DNA of 64,000 nucleotides from Enterococcus haemoperoxidus ATCC BAA-382 (GTDB taxonomy: Bacteria; Bacillota; Bacilli; Lactobacillales; Enterococcaceae), in assembly GCF_000407165.1 (NCBI RefSeq), contig NZ_KE136479.1, forward strand, positions 1,065,464-1,129,463, in the 5' to 3' direction. Within the stretch, counting starts at the first letter, position 1. Every line of letters starts with the position of its first letter. The translations under genes were made by a program, and so were the position numbers. This document shows positions 9,683 through 21,242 of the stretch, in pieces. The notes beneath the pieces are model-generated. The model ran no database searches, was not told the origin of the DNA, and saw only the letters and a program-made list of their open reading frames with translations.

Positions 9683-9904
9683 TAGTATTCCTCCGATTGA
9701 TGAAATAGTAGCTATACATCTCTATTATATCAAATGGTATTGAATTTCAAACACAAAGTTTAAAGAAAAATTCGCTTTTTTGTGACGATTCTGATTGAAG
9801 CTATATACATTTATATAGGTTAGATGATTTATAAGCGTGACTTGATTTTTCAAGCGGTAGTTTGATATGATAAAATTATTGAAGAAATCAAAGGAGTAAA
9901 TTGT

Positions 9905-10222
9905 ATGAAGCAAATTTCACCTACAATGTTTGTCACGTTGCTTGATAATAAAGAAGATCGTTTTGCTGTCATTATCAATCACTGGTTCTACTACATAGAA
10001 AAAGGACGTATCTATCGCTTTCAGCAACATAATAATACAAAAATGCTTGCTATGTTAGGGTCATTTTATGAAGGGGATATTGATGCTGAGGGATTGATCG
10101 ATGAGTTGAAAAAAAGTATCATCAATCAAATCCAATATGACTGGTTTACAGATGTATGGAAAGAGACGATTATTGAACGAATTAGTCGTTCTCCATATGA
10201 CTTAGAAGCTTTCTTTTTTTAG
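9905..10222 (+). CDS. Hypothetical protein, 105 aa
   Basis: Preceded by AAAGGAG at good spacing. The sequence is soluble and mixed alpha/beta, with an aromatic N-terminal part (NHWFYYIEKGRIYRF) and a helical, charged C-terminal half. No family was recognised. It is followed by a double-hairpin element that could terminate it. Function unknown. Confidence 0.65.
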   Translation: MKQISPTMFVTLLDNKEDRFAVIINHWFYYIEKGRIYRFQQHNNTKMLAMLGSFYEGDIDAEGLIDELKKSIINQIQYDWFTDVWKETIIERISRSPYDLEAFFF

Positions 10223-10279
10223 AACGTTACGAGGCCTATCATTTGTAAAAGTAAAAATAGGATAGTAAGATAAACCTAT

Positions 10280-10354
10280 CCTAACAATAAACTTTTTTTC
10301 ATTTACTCTCATGAGTAAAACTCCTTTCCCGTCTTCGCTTGAAGATGGGATTCT
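10280..10354 (+). repeat. Double-hairpin repeat, copy 2 (also terminator-like)
   Basis: Same order of elements as 7861-7932: CCTAACAATA, TTTACTC/GAGTAAA, ACTCCTTTCCC and a CCCGTCTTC-GCTT-GAAGATGGG stem followed by T5. Placed about 60 bp after the gene ending at 10222, it can serve as that gene's terminator. Confidence 0.6.
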
Positions 10355-10389
10355 TTTTGAACGTTAGATAAAGATTACTCGTAAAGCAG

Positions 10390-10418
10390 TTGTAATTTTA
10401 GTTTTTTTTTGCTAAGAT
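10390..10418 (+). promoter_or_regulatory. Promoter of the ntp operon
   Basis: TTGTAA (10390-10395), a 17-bp spacer and TAAGAT (10413-10418) form a sigma-A-like promoter. Transcription would begin near 10425, giving a leader of about 230 bases before ntpF. Confidence 0.6.
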
Positions 10419-10436
10419 GAGTGCATATTAATAAAA

Positions 10437-10583
10437 ATGGTTGGGCGCAAGCTTCAAGGATCAGGTTCTTCAAGGGGTGAGAAGAATGTTTTTTGAACTT
10501 ACGCCCTTTTTTATTTTTCAAACAAAAAATAAGGGAATAAGTTGTGCTTCTATTAAGTTAGAAGCATAAGTTATTCTCTTTTT
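10437..10583 (+). promoter_or_regulatory. Structured leader of the ntp operon, riboswitch/attenuator candidate
   Basis: A compact domain is closed by GGGCG (10443-10447) pairing with CGCCC (10502-10506), with a second mixed stem AAG/CTT and an inner TTCTTC/GAAGAA hairpin looped by AAGGGGTGA; CTTCAAGG occurs twice inside. A strong terminator follows (GGGAATAA at 10533-10540 through TTATTCTC plus T5). The bases CCCTTTTTTATTTTT (10504-10518) can instead pair with AAAAAATAAGGG (10524-10535), which would break both the domain's closing stem and the terminator's base. Such mutually exclusive pairings are the layout of a riboswitch. Because the operon is a Na+ pump, a Na+-responsive RNA of the DUF1646/Na+-I type is one candidate; I could not match a consensus. 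Confidence 0.55.
10532..10583 (+). terminator. Leader terminator before ntpF
   Basis: Stem of about 20 bp (AGGGAATAAGTTGTGCTTCTA with its imperfect complement at 10558-10579) and a T5 tract, located inside the leader about 70 bases before the ntpF start. A terminator at this spot implies attenuation of the operon. Confidence 0.7.
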
Positions 10584-10655
10584 GATTGTAATAAAAAGGG
10601 ATAGGTTCGATAATAGAAATGAAGACGAAGTCATCAGATGATAGGGGTGAAAAAA

Positions 10656-10982
10656 ATGGTTTTGGAAGCTTTGGATAGAATCCGTGAAGCGGAAGATCAG
10701 GTTAAAAAAATGAGACAAGCAGTCAAAGAAGAAATTAATGGATATGAACAAGAAAAAGTAGAGGATCTTAAGCGAAAACAAGAAGAAAGCCAAGAGAAAA
10801 TAAAAAGGTTACTTCATGAGTTAGAGGAACAAAAAAATGAACAGCTTCAAAGAGAAAAAGTTATTTTATTGAATGAAGCGCAAGAACAAAATCAAAATTT
10901 CAGAGAAAAATATGAAAAGAATAAAGACTCTATACTTGATCATGTAATAGAAAGGGTGAAAAAAATCTATGGCAGTCAATAA
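10656..10982 (+). CDS. ntpF: V-type Na+-ATPase subunit NtpF (peripheral stalk, G/H type)
   Basis: A highly charged, almost entirely coiled-coil protein (about residues 5-100) of 108 aa, the first gene of the ntp cluster as in E. hirae. With NtpE it forms the peripheral stalks that hold the V1 head against the membrane part. The frame is open from 10638, but AGGGGTGA at 10643-10650 places the start at 10656 (MVLEALDRIREAE). It overlaps ntpI by 14 bases, indicating translational coupling. Confidence 0.85.
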   Translation: MVLEALDRIREAEDQVKKMRQAVKEEINGYEQEKVEDLKRKQEESQEKIKRLLHELEEQKNEQLQREKVILLNEAQEQNQNFREKYEKNKDSILDHVIERVKKIYGSQ

Positions 10983-12972
10983 AATGGAAAAAATGACGAT
11001 CATAGCTGCAGCGGAAAGAGAAGAAGCAATTCTTCAAGCAATTCAAGGCTTGCAGGCAATCGAAATCAAAAGTTTTTTTCATTCGAATGTAGATAGCTCT
11101 TATATTGAGAAATACTTTGCGGACACATTAGTACAAGATGACGAAATCCAAAAGAAACGTTTCAAGACGATGTTAACAGACATACAGGATGCGCTCACTT
11201 TTATTGAGCATTTTTCAGAAAGCTCATCAAAAAAGAAACCGTTAAAAAGACAAGTTCTTTCATTAAGTTCTTTGGAGAAAAATTTTGATGAGCAACAAAT
11301 CAGTGTTTACCTAAAAGAAATAGCTGCTCTTAAAAATAGATTTACATTGATTGAGACTACGAGAAAAGATTTATTGTCAAAAGAAAAATGGTTGGCTCGT
11401 TGGCAGTATTTAGATACTATTCCAAAAAATAATTCGCTGGAAAGTTCCAATATATTGTTAGGAACAATCAGCTCAGTTAATCAGGTAGATTTTTTAGCAG
11501 ACTTAAAAAAAGTTTCATCTGTTTATGTAGAAGAAATTTATCATAGTCAAAATCATGTGTACTATAGTTTGATCTATCTAAAGAGTTACTCGGATGTTTT
11601 AGGGGAAATCACTGCTAGATATAGTTTTAATCAATTTGACTATCCGTATGATATTTTACCGAAAGAGGCCTATCAAAAAAATAAAGAAGAACTCGCTTCA
11701 CTTGTTGAAGAAGAGAAGCAATTAAAAACTGATTTATCTTCTTATCGCAGCCATTTAGAAGAACTTTATTTAGCAGAAGAGATGACGTATGCCTATATTC
11801 ACCGAGAGAATGCGAAGAAACATTTGCTGAATACTTCTTACTTTTTTATCCTGCAAGGATGGCTTCCTAGCGATGAAAAGCAGGAGTTATCCGGTGTTTT
11901 ACAGGAGGCACTTCCTAAAGACGAGGTATATGTTGCTTTTGATCAGCCAACTGAGGATGAAATTCAAGCGGATATTCCAGTGAAGTTAAAAAATAATTCT
12001 TTGGTAGCGCCATTTGAGATGTTGACTGAAATGTATAGCTTACCAAAATATGACGAGATTGATCCAACGCCGATCATGACACCTTTTTACATGGTATTTT
12101 TCGGCATGATGGTGGCAGATATAGGCTATGGATTGTTGATGTTGTTGGGGGCATTACTGGCATTGAAGTTGTTGGTTTTACCACGCGGAATGAAACGTTT
12201 TGCAGATTTCTTCCTAATATTATCGTTTCCAACGATCATTTGGGGTTTTATTTATGGGTCATTCTTTGGAGCTGCTTTGCCAAAAGTGTTGCTGGGGATC
12301 CAGTTACCGTTTCCTATTTTATCAACGACTGAAGATGTGAATACAATTTTGATTATATCGGTTATCTTCGGGTTTATTCAATTGTTGACAGGATTGATGG
12401 TCAATGGGATTGAATTGACGAAAAGGAAACGTTATTTAGAAAGTATTAGTGAGAGTTTTGCTTGGCAAGGGTTGCTGGTAGGTATTTTGATCATTGTTTT
12501 AGGGATGTTGCTCTTTAGTAATGATGGTTTAGTTACAACAGGAATCGTCGTGGCAGTCATTTCAGCTTTATCGATTGTGATTGTACCAATCATTCAATCA
12601 AAATCAAAAGTCAAAGGGTTGGCTAAAGGTCTTTATGGATTATATGGTTTGACCGGTTACATTGGTGATTTGGTCAGTTATACACGATTGATGGCTTTGG
12701 GGATTTCTGGGGGAAGTATTGCTGCAGCATTTAATATGCTAGTAGCGTTTATGCCACCAGCAGCCCGATTTACGGTAGGAATTTTGCTGATTATCGCATT
12801 ACATACGTTGAACCTCTTTTTAAGTTTATTGAGTGCGTATGTTCACGGTGCGCGTTTGCAATATGTAGAGTTTTTTGGAAAATTTTATACCGGTGGCGGT
12901 CGTCCGTTTAACCCGTTAAAGACAGAAGAAAAGTATATAAACATTGAAAGAAAATCAAAAGTAAAAGAATAA
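10969..12972 (+). CDS. ntpI: V-type Na+-ATPase subunit I (membrane stator)
   Basis: Subunit a/I of the Vo sector, which forms the ion half-channels next to the K-ring. The first 330 or so residues are cytoplasmic with coiled-coil stretches; about seven membrane helices follow. The conserved arginine expected to face the rotor glutamate is in SYTRLMALGIS (about residue 568). The C-terminus carries the typical YTGGGRPFNPLK motif. Length (667 aa) matches E. hirae NtpI. It starts inside the ntpF end and is followed by ntpK after 15 bases. Confidence 0.93.
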   Translation: MAVNKMEKMTIIAAAEREEAILQAIQGLQAIEIKSFFHSNVDSSYIEKYFADTLVQDDEIQKKRFKTMLTDIQDALTFIEHFSESSSKKKPLKRQVLSLSSLEKNFDEQQISVYLKEIAALKNRFTLIETTRKDLLSKEKWLARWQYLDTIPKNNSLESSNILLGTISSVNQVDFLADLKKVSSVYVEEIYHSQNHVYYSLIYLKSYSDVLGEITARYSFNQFDYPYDILPKEAYQKNKEELASLVEEEKQLKTDLSSYRSHLEELYLAEEMTYAYIHRENAKKHLLNTSYFFILQGWLPSDEKQELSGVLQEALPKDEVYVAFDQPTEDEIQADIPVKLKNNSLVAPFEMLTEMYSLPKYDEIDPTPIMTPFYMVFFGMMVADIGYGLLMLLGALLALKLLVLPRGMKRFADFFLILSFPTIIWGFIYGSFFGAALPKVLLGIQLPFPILSTTEDVNTILIISVIFGFIQLLTGLMVNGIELTKRKRYLESISESFAWQGLLVGILIIVLGMLLFSNDGLVTTGIVVAVISALSIVIVPIIQSKSKVKGLAKGLYGLYGLTGYIGDLVSYTRLMALGISGGSIAAAFNMLVAFMPPAARFTVGILLIIALHTLNLFLSLLSAYVHGARLQYVEFFGKFYTGGGRPFNPLKTEEKYINIERKSKVKE

Positions 12973-13461
<489 letters not shown>

Positions 13462-13474
13462 TAGGAGGAAAAAC

Positions 13475-14056
13475 ATGGATGCAATCGAAAAAATCGTCGA
13501 ACAAATTCTAGAAAAAGGGCAAGCTGAAGTTTCAGAACAAAAAAAAGTCGAAATTAAACGTATCAATCAAGAATATCAAGAACAAGAAGAAGCGCTTTTT
13601 TTGCAAGAAAGTAAACTAATCGAAAAAAATCAAGAACTAATAAATAAAGCGTTTAAACAAAAACAAAATCGTCAACAACTAGACATCAAACAAGCAACGT
13701 TGAATCAAAAGCAGGGGTATCTTGAACAGCTTTTTTTAGAATCGATTGAGCGGATGAACCATTGGTCGGAAAAAGAGTTTCAATCATTTGCAGAGCAAAT
13801 CATTATCCAGTTACCGGTTGAAGGTGAAGCTTACTTGAAATTAGGAGAGTTTTCGGAGGGTAAGCTGTCAGAGCAGTGGTTAGTAGAACATACTAATAGC
13901 AAATTGACATTACTACTGGATAAAGAAGTAATGTCAAATGATGGCGGATTTATCATATCTAAAGAAGGAATCGAATATAACTTTTTGTTTTCTAGTCTCG
14001 TACAAGAAATAAAAAAAATGGAAAGTTTTAAAATAGCAGAATTACTGTTTCAATAA
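13475..14056 (+). CDS. ntpE: V-type Na+-ATPase subunit E (peripheral stalk)
   Basis: A 193-residue protein with a long N-terminal charged coiled coil (about 1-95, rich in Q, K and E) and a small globular C-terminal domain that caps the peripheral stalk on the catalytic head. It pairs with NtpF. Preceded by AGGAGG. The next gene does not follow at once: a 168-bp gap holding a palindromic repeat separates it from ntpC, which is unusual within this operon. Confidence 0.9.
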   Translation: MDAIEKIVEQILEKGQAEVSEQKKVEIKRINQEYQEQEEALFLQESKLIEKNQELINKAFKQKQNRQQLDIKQATLNQKQGYLEQLFLESIERMNHWSEKEFQSFAEQIIIQLPVEGEAYLKLGEFSEGKLSEQWLVEHTNSKLTLLLDKEVMSNDGGFIISKEGIEYNFLFSSLVQEIKKMESFKIAELLFQ

Positions 14057-14083
14057 AAGTAGTGTTTAAAGAGTCTGTTTTGC

Positions 14084-14207
14084 TGTGTCTTATCTAGTTT
14101 CAAGGGCTAGCCTCTTTTAAAAAAGACAAAAATTGAATGTGACAAAAAGCATCACAGTTAATTTCCACTATTTTTTAATCGAGATCAAGCGAGCTCACTA
14201 TGCTTTT
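14084..14207 (+). repeat. EFAR-like palindromic repeat, copy A
   Basis: Contains GGGCTAGCCTCTTTT, AAAAAAGACAAAAA, an inner inverted repeat AATTGAATGTGA / TCACAGTTAATT, and TTTTTTAATCGAGATCAAGC. The same blocks in the same order occur at 15541-15673. Both sit just before a ribosome binding site inside the ntp operon. They recall the small palindromic EFAR repeats reported from E. faecalis; the family assignment is from memory. Confidence 0.6.
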
Positions 14208-14224
14208 AGATTAGGAGGGTCGTA

Positions 14225-15226
14225 ATGAAAGAGACTGCATATAATCAAATTAATCCTTTGATTCGTCTTAAAGAAACAGAATTGTTAAGCAGTGCCCAAT
14301 ATGAACAATTACTGACTGCAAAAAACATAGATGAACTAAAAGATAGTTTAAAAAATACTGTGTATGGAACGTATATGACGGATGATTTTGCAGAAAATTT
14401 TGAATATATCTATTCAAGAGAAAAAGGCAAACTCTATGAGTGGCTCTATAAAATGGCGCCGGAACCTGAAGTCATAACGATCTATACTTCTAGAGCAACA
14501 TTTCATAATTTAAAAGTCCTGACGAAAGCTGAGTTAACAGGTCAAGATTTGGACTATCTGTTTATTGATGATGGTCGCTATTCATTGGAAACGCTGAAAA
14601 GTGCAATTCGTACGCGTGTTTCCAATGAATTACCAGACCAGTTGATGAATGCGGTTCTTGAAGTGTTGGATTATTTTCAAGAATCTTCTACACTTCAGGC
14701 AATCGATATTATTTATGATCGGAATTTTTTAACGTTTCAACGACAATTAGCTGAAAAGCTAGATGATAAGGATATTGTGGCTGAGGTTATTGCATTCATT
14801 GATTTAACGAATATTTCTACAATGGCTAGAGGAATCCTTCAAGGACAACATGAAAATTTTTTATCGACGGTATTATCTAGTTCAGGAAGTATTCCAAAAG
14901 AAAAATTTTTAGAATACACTCAACAATCATTAGCTGTGTTTACTGATTTTATTCTTAGTACGGCCTACAGCGGACTTGTAACACCAATCATCTCTGCTGA
15001 CACCAAATCATTAGATTTAGTCGCTTTTGAAAAAGTTAAAGATGATTATCTAACTAGTATGTACGACAAGGCTAAAATTAAGGCTTTTGGACCATTACCT
15101 TTACTTGCATTTTTAAATGCCAAGGAAGTGGAGTGGAAGAATTTACGCTTGATTCTAGTCAGTAAGCGGAGTAACTTTCCAATGGAAGTGGTTAGAGAAA
15201 GGATGCGTATGACTGATGGCTTATAA
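14225..15226 (+). CDS. ntpC: V-type Na+-ATPase subunit C (central stalk base, d type)
   Basis: All-helical 333-residue protein that couples the rotating NtpD/NtpG shaft to the membrane K-ring. It aligns with the V-ATPase subunit C/AC39 family by the N-terminal [15 protein letters not shown] and the C-terminal [13 protein letters not shown]...[34 protein letters not shown] region. Start follows AGGAGG (14215-14219). It overlaps ntpG by 11 bases. Confidence 0.93.
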   Translation: MKETAYNQINPLIRLKETELLSSAQYEQLLTAKNIDELKDSLKNTVYGTYMTDDFAENFEYIYSREKGKLYEWLYKMAPEPEVITIYTSRATFHNLKVLTKAELTGQDLDYLFIDDGRYSLETLKSAIRTRVSNELPDQLMNAVLEVLDYFQESSTLQAIDIIYDRNFLTFQRQLAEKLDDKDIVAEVIAFIDLTNISTMARGILQGQHENFLSTVLSSSGSIPKEKFLEYTQQSLAVFTDFILSTAYSGLVTPIISADTKSLDLVAFEKVKDDYLTSMYDKAKIKAFGPLPLLAFLNAKEVEWKNLRLILVSKRSNFPMEVVRERMRMTDGL

Positions 15227-15527
15227 AATTGGTGTAATTGGTGATAGAGATTCTGTTATGCCGTTCAAACTTTTTGGTTTTGAGGTTGTTTATGCAATCT
15301 CGTCAAAACAAGTGCGAGACACAATTGAATCAATGGCAAACAATAATTTTGGTGTTATTTTTATTACAGAAGATGCTTCTGAATTAGCTGTTGAAACGAT
15401 CAACCGCTATAAAGGTGAAGTTACACCAGCCATAATCTTAATCCCAAGTCATAAGGGAACCAAGGGAATTGGTTTGAAAGAAATTCAAGATAATGTTGAA
15501 AGAGCCGTTGGACAGAATATATTGTAG
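15216..15527 (+). CDS. ntpG: V-type Na+-ATPase subunit NtpG (F type, central shaft)
   Basis: A 103-residue Rossmann-like protein ([20 protein letters not shown], then [10 protein letters not shown] and PAIILIPS) matching V-ATPase subunit F. It binds NtpD in the central shaft and regulates activity. It starts within the ntpC end, so the two are translationally coupled. A 158-bp gap with a palindromic repeat separates it from ntpA. Confidence 0.92.
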   Translation: MAYKIGVIGDRDSVMPFKLFGFEVVYAISSKQVRDTIESMANNNFGVIFITEDASELAVETINRYKGEVTPAIILIPSHKGTKGIGLKEIQDNVERAVGQNIL

Positions 15528-15540
15528 AAGGTTGGAGAGT

Positions 15541-15673
15541 ACGCTCAGCTTTATATTGATTTAGCTACGCAGGCTAGCTCTTCGGAAAAAAGATAAAATC
15601 TGAATAAGGAAAAAACGCCTCAGTCAGATTTTCTATTTTTCAATCGGAGCTAAATGAGCCTGCTCAGCTTTAC
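15541..15673 (+). repeat. EFAR-like palindromic repeat, copy B
   Basis: A two-part stem structure: outer GCAGGCTAGCTC with GAGCTA-AATGA-GCCTGC, and inner perfect AAAATCTGA / TCAGATTTT. Its blocks match copy A at 14084-14207. It lies between ntpG and ntpA, immediately before the ntpA ribosome binding site. Confidence 0.65.
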
Positions 15674-15691
15674 TGAATAGGAGGAATGATT

Positions 15692-18842
<3,151 letters not shown>

Positions 18843-18848
18843 TCGATT

Positions 18849-19484
18849 ATGGCACGGTTAAATGTGAATCCTACTCGAATGGAACTCTCTCGTTTAAAAA
18901 AACAACTTGGAACCGCAAGTCGCGGACATAAATTACTAAAAGATAAACAAGATGAATTGATGCGTCGTTTTATTTTACTTGTCAAAAAAAATAATCAGCT
19001 TCGGATCGATGTAGAGCAAGAATTGACAGCGGCATTATCTCATTTTGTATTAGCTAATGCGACACTGAATGAAGCGTTTATCGAAGAATTGGTGGCTGTT
19101 CCAGCAGATAACGTCACACTGGATGTTATTGAAAAAAATATTATGAGCGTGACGGTCCCAATCATGAATTTTCACTATGATGAAACTGTAACTGAAGCAC
19201 CGCTAAATTATGGTTATCTAAATTCAAATGCTGAGTTGGATGGTGTTTTTGGCAAAATTTCGAGTATTTTGCCAAAACTATTGGAATTAGCGGAAGTGGA
19301 AAAAACGTGTCAGTTGATGTCAGAAGAAATCGAAAAGACACGTCGTCGTGTCAATGCGTTAGAATATATGACGATTCCTCAATTAGAAGAGACGATTTAT
19401 TATATTCAGATGAAGTTGGAAGAAAATGAACGCAGTGAAATTACTCGTTTGATCAAAATTAAAAATATGGGCAGTAATGCCTAA
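18849..19484 (+). CDS. ntpD: V-type Na+-ATPase subunit D (central shaft)
   Basis: A 211-residue protein with two long helices (about 3-75 and 125-205) that form the antiparallel coiled coil of the rotating shaft. The N-terminal [14 protein letters not shown] and C-terminal [15 protein letters not shown] motifs are diagnostic. Here it is the last gene: a terminator follows at once, and the ntpH and ntpJ genes known downstream of ntpD in E. hirae are absent from this locus. Confidence 0.95.
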   Translation: MARLNVNPTRMELSRLKKQLGTASRGHKLLKDKQDELMRRFILLVKKNNQLRIDVEQELTAALSHFVLANATLNEAFIEELVAVPADNVTLDVIEKNIMSVTVPIMNFHYDETVTEAPLNYGYLNSNAELDGVFGKISSILPKLLELAEVEKTCQLMSEEIEKTRRRVNALEYMTIPQLEETIYYIQMKLEENERSEITRLIKIKNMGSNA

Positions 19485-19490
19485 TAAGTA

Positions 19491-19528
19491 TAAAAGAGAG
19501 TGGGGCATCAAAGGGCCACTCTCTTTTA
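19491..19528. terminator. Terminator of the ntp operon
   Basis: Perfect 13-bp stem (TAAAAGAGAGTGG / CCACTCTCTTTTA) with flanking A and T tracts, 6 bases after the ntpD stop. It can also serve the converging regulator gene. Confidence 0.9.
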
Positions 19529-19566
19529 TATGCGATTCCCAAAATACTAGAATTGGAGATAGTTTT

Positions 19567-21063
19567 TCAAGGAAGATCGAAAATTTCGTCAGTTAGAAAC
19601 CGATAAATTATGTCAATTAGAGGAGATAAATTATTATTGTAAAGAAAGCGTGTATCAACGTAGCGTGTGGCTTTTATGCTTTTGTCAGACCAAATTTCTG
19701 GATTTAAGGCAGTGTGTATCAATAAATCGATGGGTTCTGTTATGTTGTTTACTCCAGAATAGAAGACGATGTTCACAATATCGCAGAAGTAATCAGTTAA
19801 AATACGTAATAGTTTCGCTTCGATAGAAGGATCAATATCTGTGCAAAAACTAATGACGATTTTCCTTGAAAAAGCAGAAGGAGGATAAACCGTCGATAAA
19901 ATAATGTTGTACCGGTAAATTAAGAAGTTTTTGATTTCTTCATTCAATGGTATCTCCTTTTTAATTAAAGTTATGATTTTGTTAATAATAGGTTCTATAT
20001 TCTTTTGGTTAAAGAAAGATATTTTTTTTCTATTTATAGTATAGCTGTTATTAAATAAAATCAGGTGCATATGAGTACAAAATAAATAATTCAACATATT
20101 GTAGGTATTTTCTTGCGACAATGGACCAATCGTTTCTGTAACGAAGGTCAAAATACGAATATTTAACTTTGCATAGGCATCCAATTTGTCAGACCTCAAC
20201 ATAATAGCATTAAAATCTGTGTCAAAGTACGAATAGTATTTTGAGCTTGTTGCTAGTCGAAAATAAAAATAATAGAACTCTGCTTCTGTTGGAAACAAGG
20301 TTTTATTTTGTTGCATATTTGCTATGAAGGGAGTTAAAGATGGGAAATAGCTCACGATAGATGAGTTGGTTTTGAAGGGTTGACCACATTTGACTCGTAT
20401 CTCTTGGACTGCCAAGGCGTAATGCATTTTTCGCTGATCAATCAAGGAAAAGGGGCGCGTTGACTTTTGTAGTAATTGAGTTGCTTTTGCTTTAATAGAT
20501 TGTTCCTCAACTGCTTCAAAGGGCCAGGAACTACCTTTAAAAAATTGCCAGAAAAAATCTTCTGACACTCGTCGAATATTGGCTTCATTTCCTTCTAAGT
20601 AATAAATGCCGTTTCGTATTTTCAGTGTGATTGAAAAAAAATTTAAGATTTTTCTAAAATCTTTGATTTTATTTTTTAATGCTGATTCACTAATAAAAAA
20701 TTCGATAGGAAAGATAGCCTTGTTTACCTTATTGTGTAAAATCAATTGAGCCAAAAATTGAACTGGCCACATGTCGAAAAGAATATCACGGTAATATTGT
20801 CCAAATTCAAATTTATTTTCTATTTCCAATGAATATCCTCTTTTTTTATCAAATTTAAATGAAAAACCATTATTTTTTTTTTGTTCTTTTTCGAATTGCG
20901 TTAAATATTTTTTTAAAGTAGTTGTTGTATACCCTAATGATAGATGTAGTTCTTCTAAGTCCATCCAGTCATTTTTATACTCTAAAGCTTTCATTATTGA
21001 AAGCTTTTTTTTTGTTTCTGGTTCGTACAGTAAATTCAATAAGGTGTCAAAAGACTGGGGCAT
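19567..21063 (-). CDS. Mga-like helix-turn-helix transcriptional regulator
   Basis: A 498-residue regulator of the Mga/AtxA type. An N-terminal winged HTH (about 15-75, with DLEELHLSLGYTTTTLKKYLTQFE), a second HTH_Mga-like block (about 100-180, SESALKNKIKDFRKIL), a central PRD-like helical region, and a C-terminal EIIB-like segment (about 405-495) are consistent with the family. Such proteins control surface and adhesion genes. It is divergent from the decayed lectin gene and the WxL operon, which are its likely targets. Preceded by GAAAGGAAC upstream of the ATG. Confidence 0.75.
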   Translation of the reverse strand: MPQSFDTLLNLLYEPETKKKLSIMKALEYKNDWMDLEELHLSLGYTTTTLKKYLTQFEKEQKKNNGFSFKFDKKRGYSLEIENKFEFGQYYRDILFDMWPVQFLAQLILHNKVNKAIFPIEFFISESALKNKIKDFRKILNFFSITLKIRNGIYYLEGNEANIRRVSEDFFWQFFKGSSWPFEAVEEQSIKAKATQLLQKSTRPFSLIDQRKMHYALAVQEIRVKCGQPFKTNSSIVSYFPSLTPFIANMQQNKTLFPTEAEFYYFYFRLATSSKYYSYFDTDFNAIMLRSDKLDAYAKLNIRILTFVTETIGPLSQENTYNMLNYLFCTHMHLILFNNSYTINRKKISFFNQKNIEPIINKIITLIKKEIPLNEEIKNFLIYRYNIILSTVYPPSAFSRKIVISFCTDIDPSIEAKLLRILTDYFCDIVNIVFYSGVNNITEPIDLLIHTALNPEIWSDKSIKATRYVDTRFLYNNNLSPLIDIIYRFLTDEIFDLP

Positions 21064-21242
21064 TGTAAAAGTTCCTTTCTATGGAAAAGACATTTTTTTA
21101 AAAAAAATTAAACAAAAAAATGTCCCTTAGTGATGAAAAATAAATATATCATAATATTATCGTTACTAAAACATTTATTTTTTAAAAAATTAAACGTTTT
21201 TATATTGATTATCAATTCTTTTATTTTTGTTTTTTTCTCATC

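Noticed and set aside
15686-15691. ATG at 15686 as ntpA start
   Set aside because: It directly abuts the AGGAGG; the TTG at 15692 has proper spacing and gives the N-terminus known from E. hirae NtpA.
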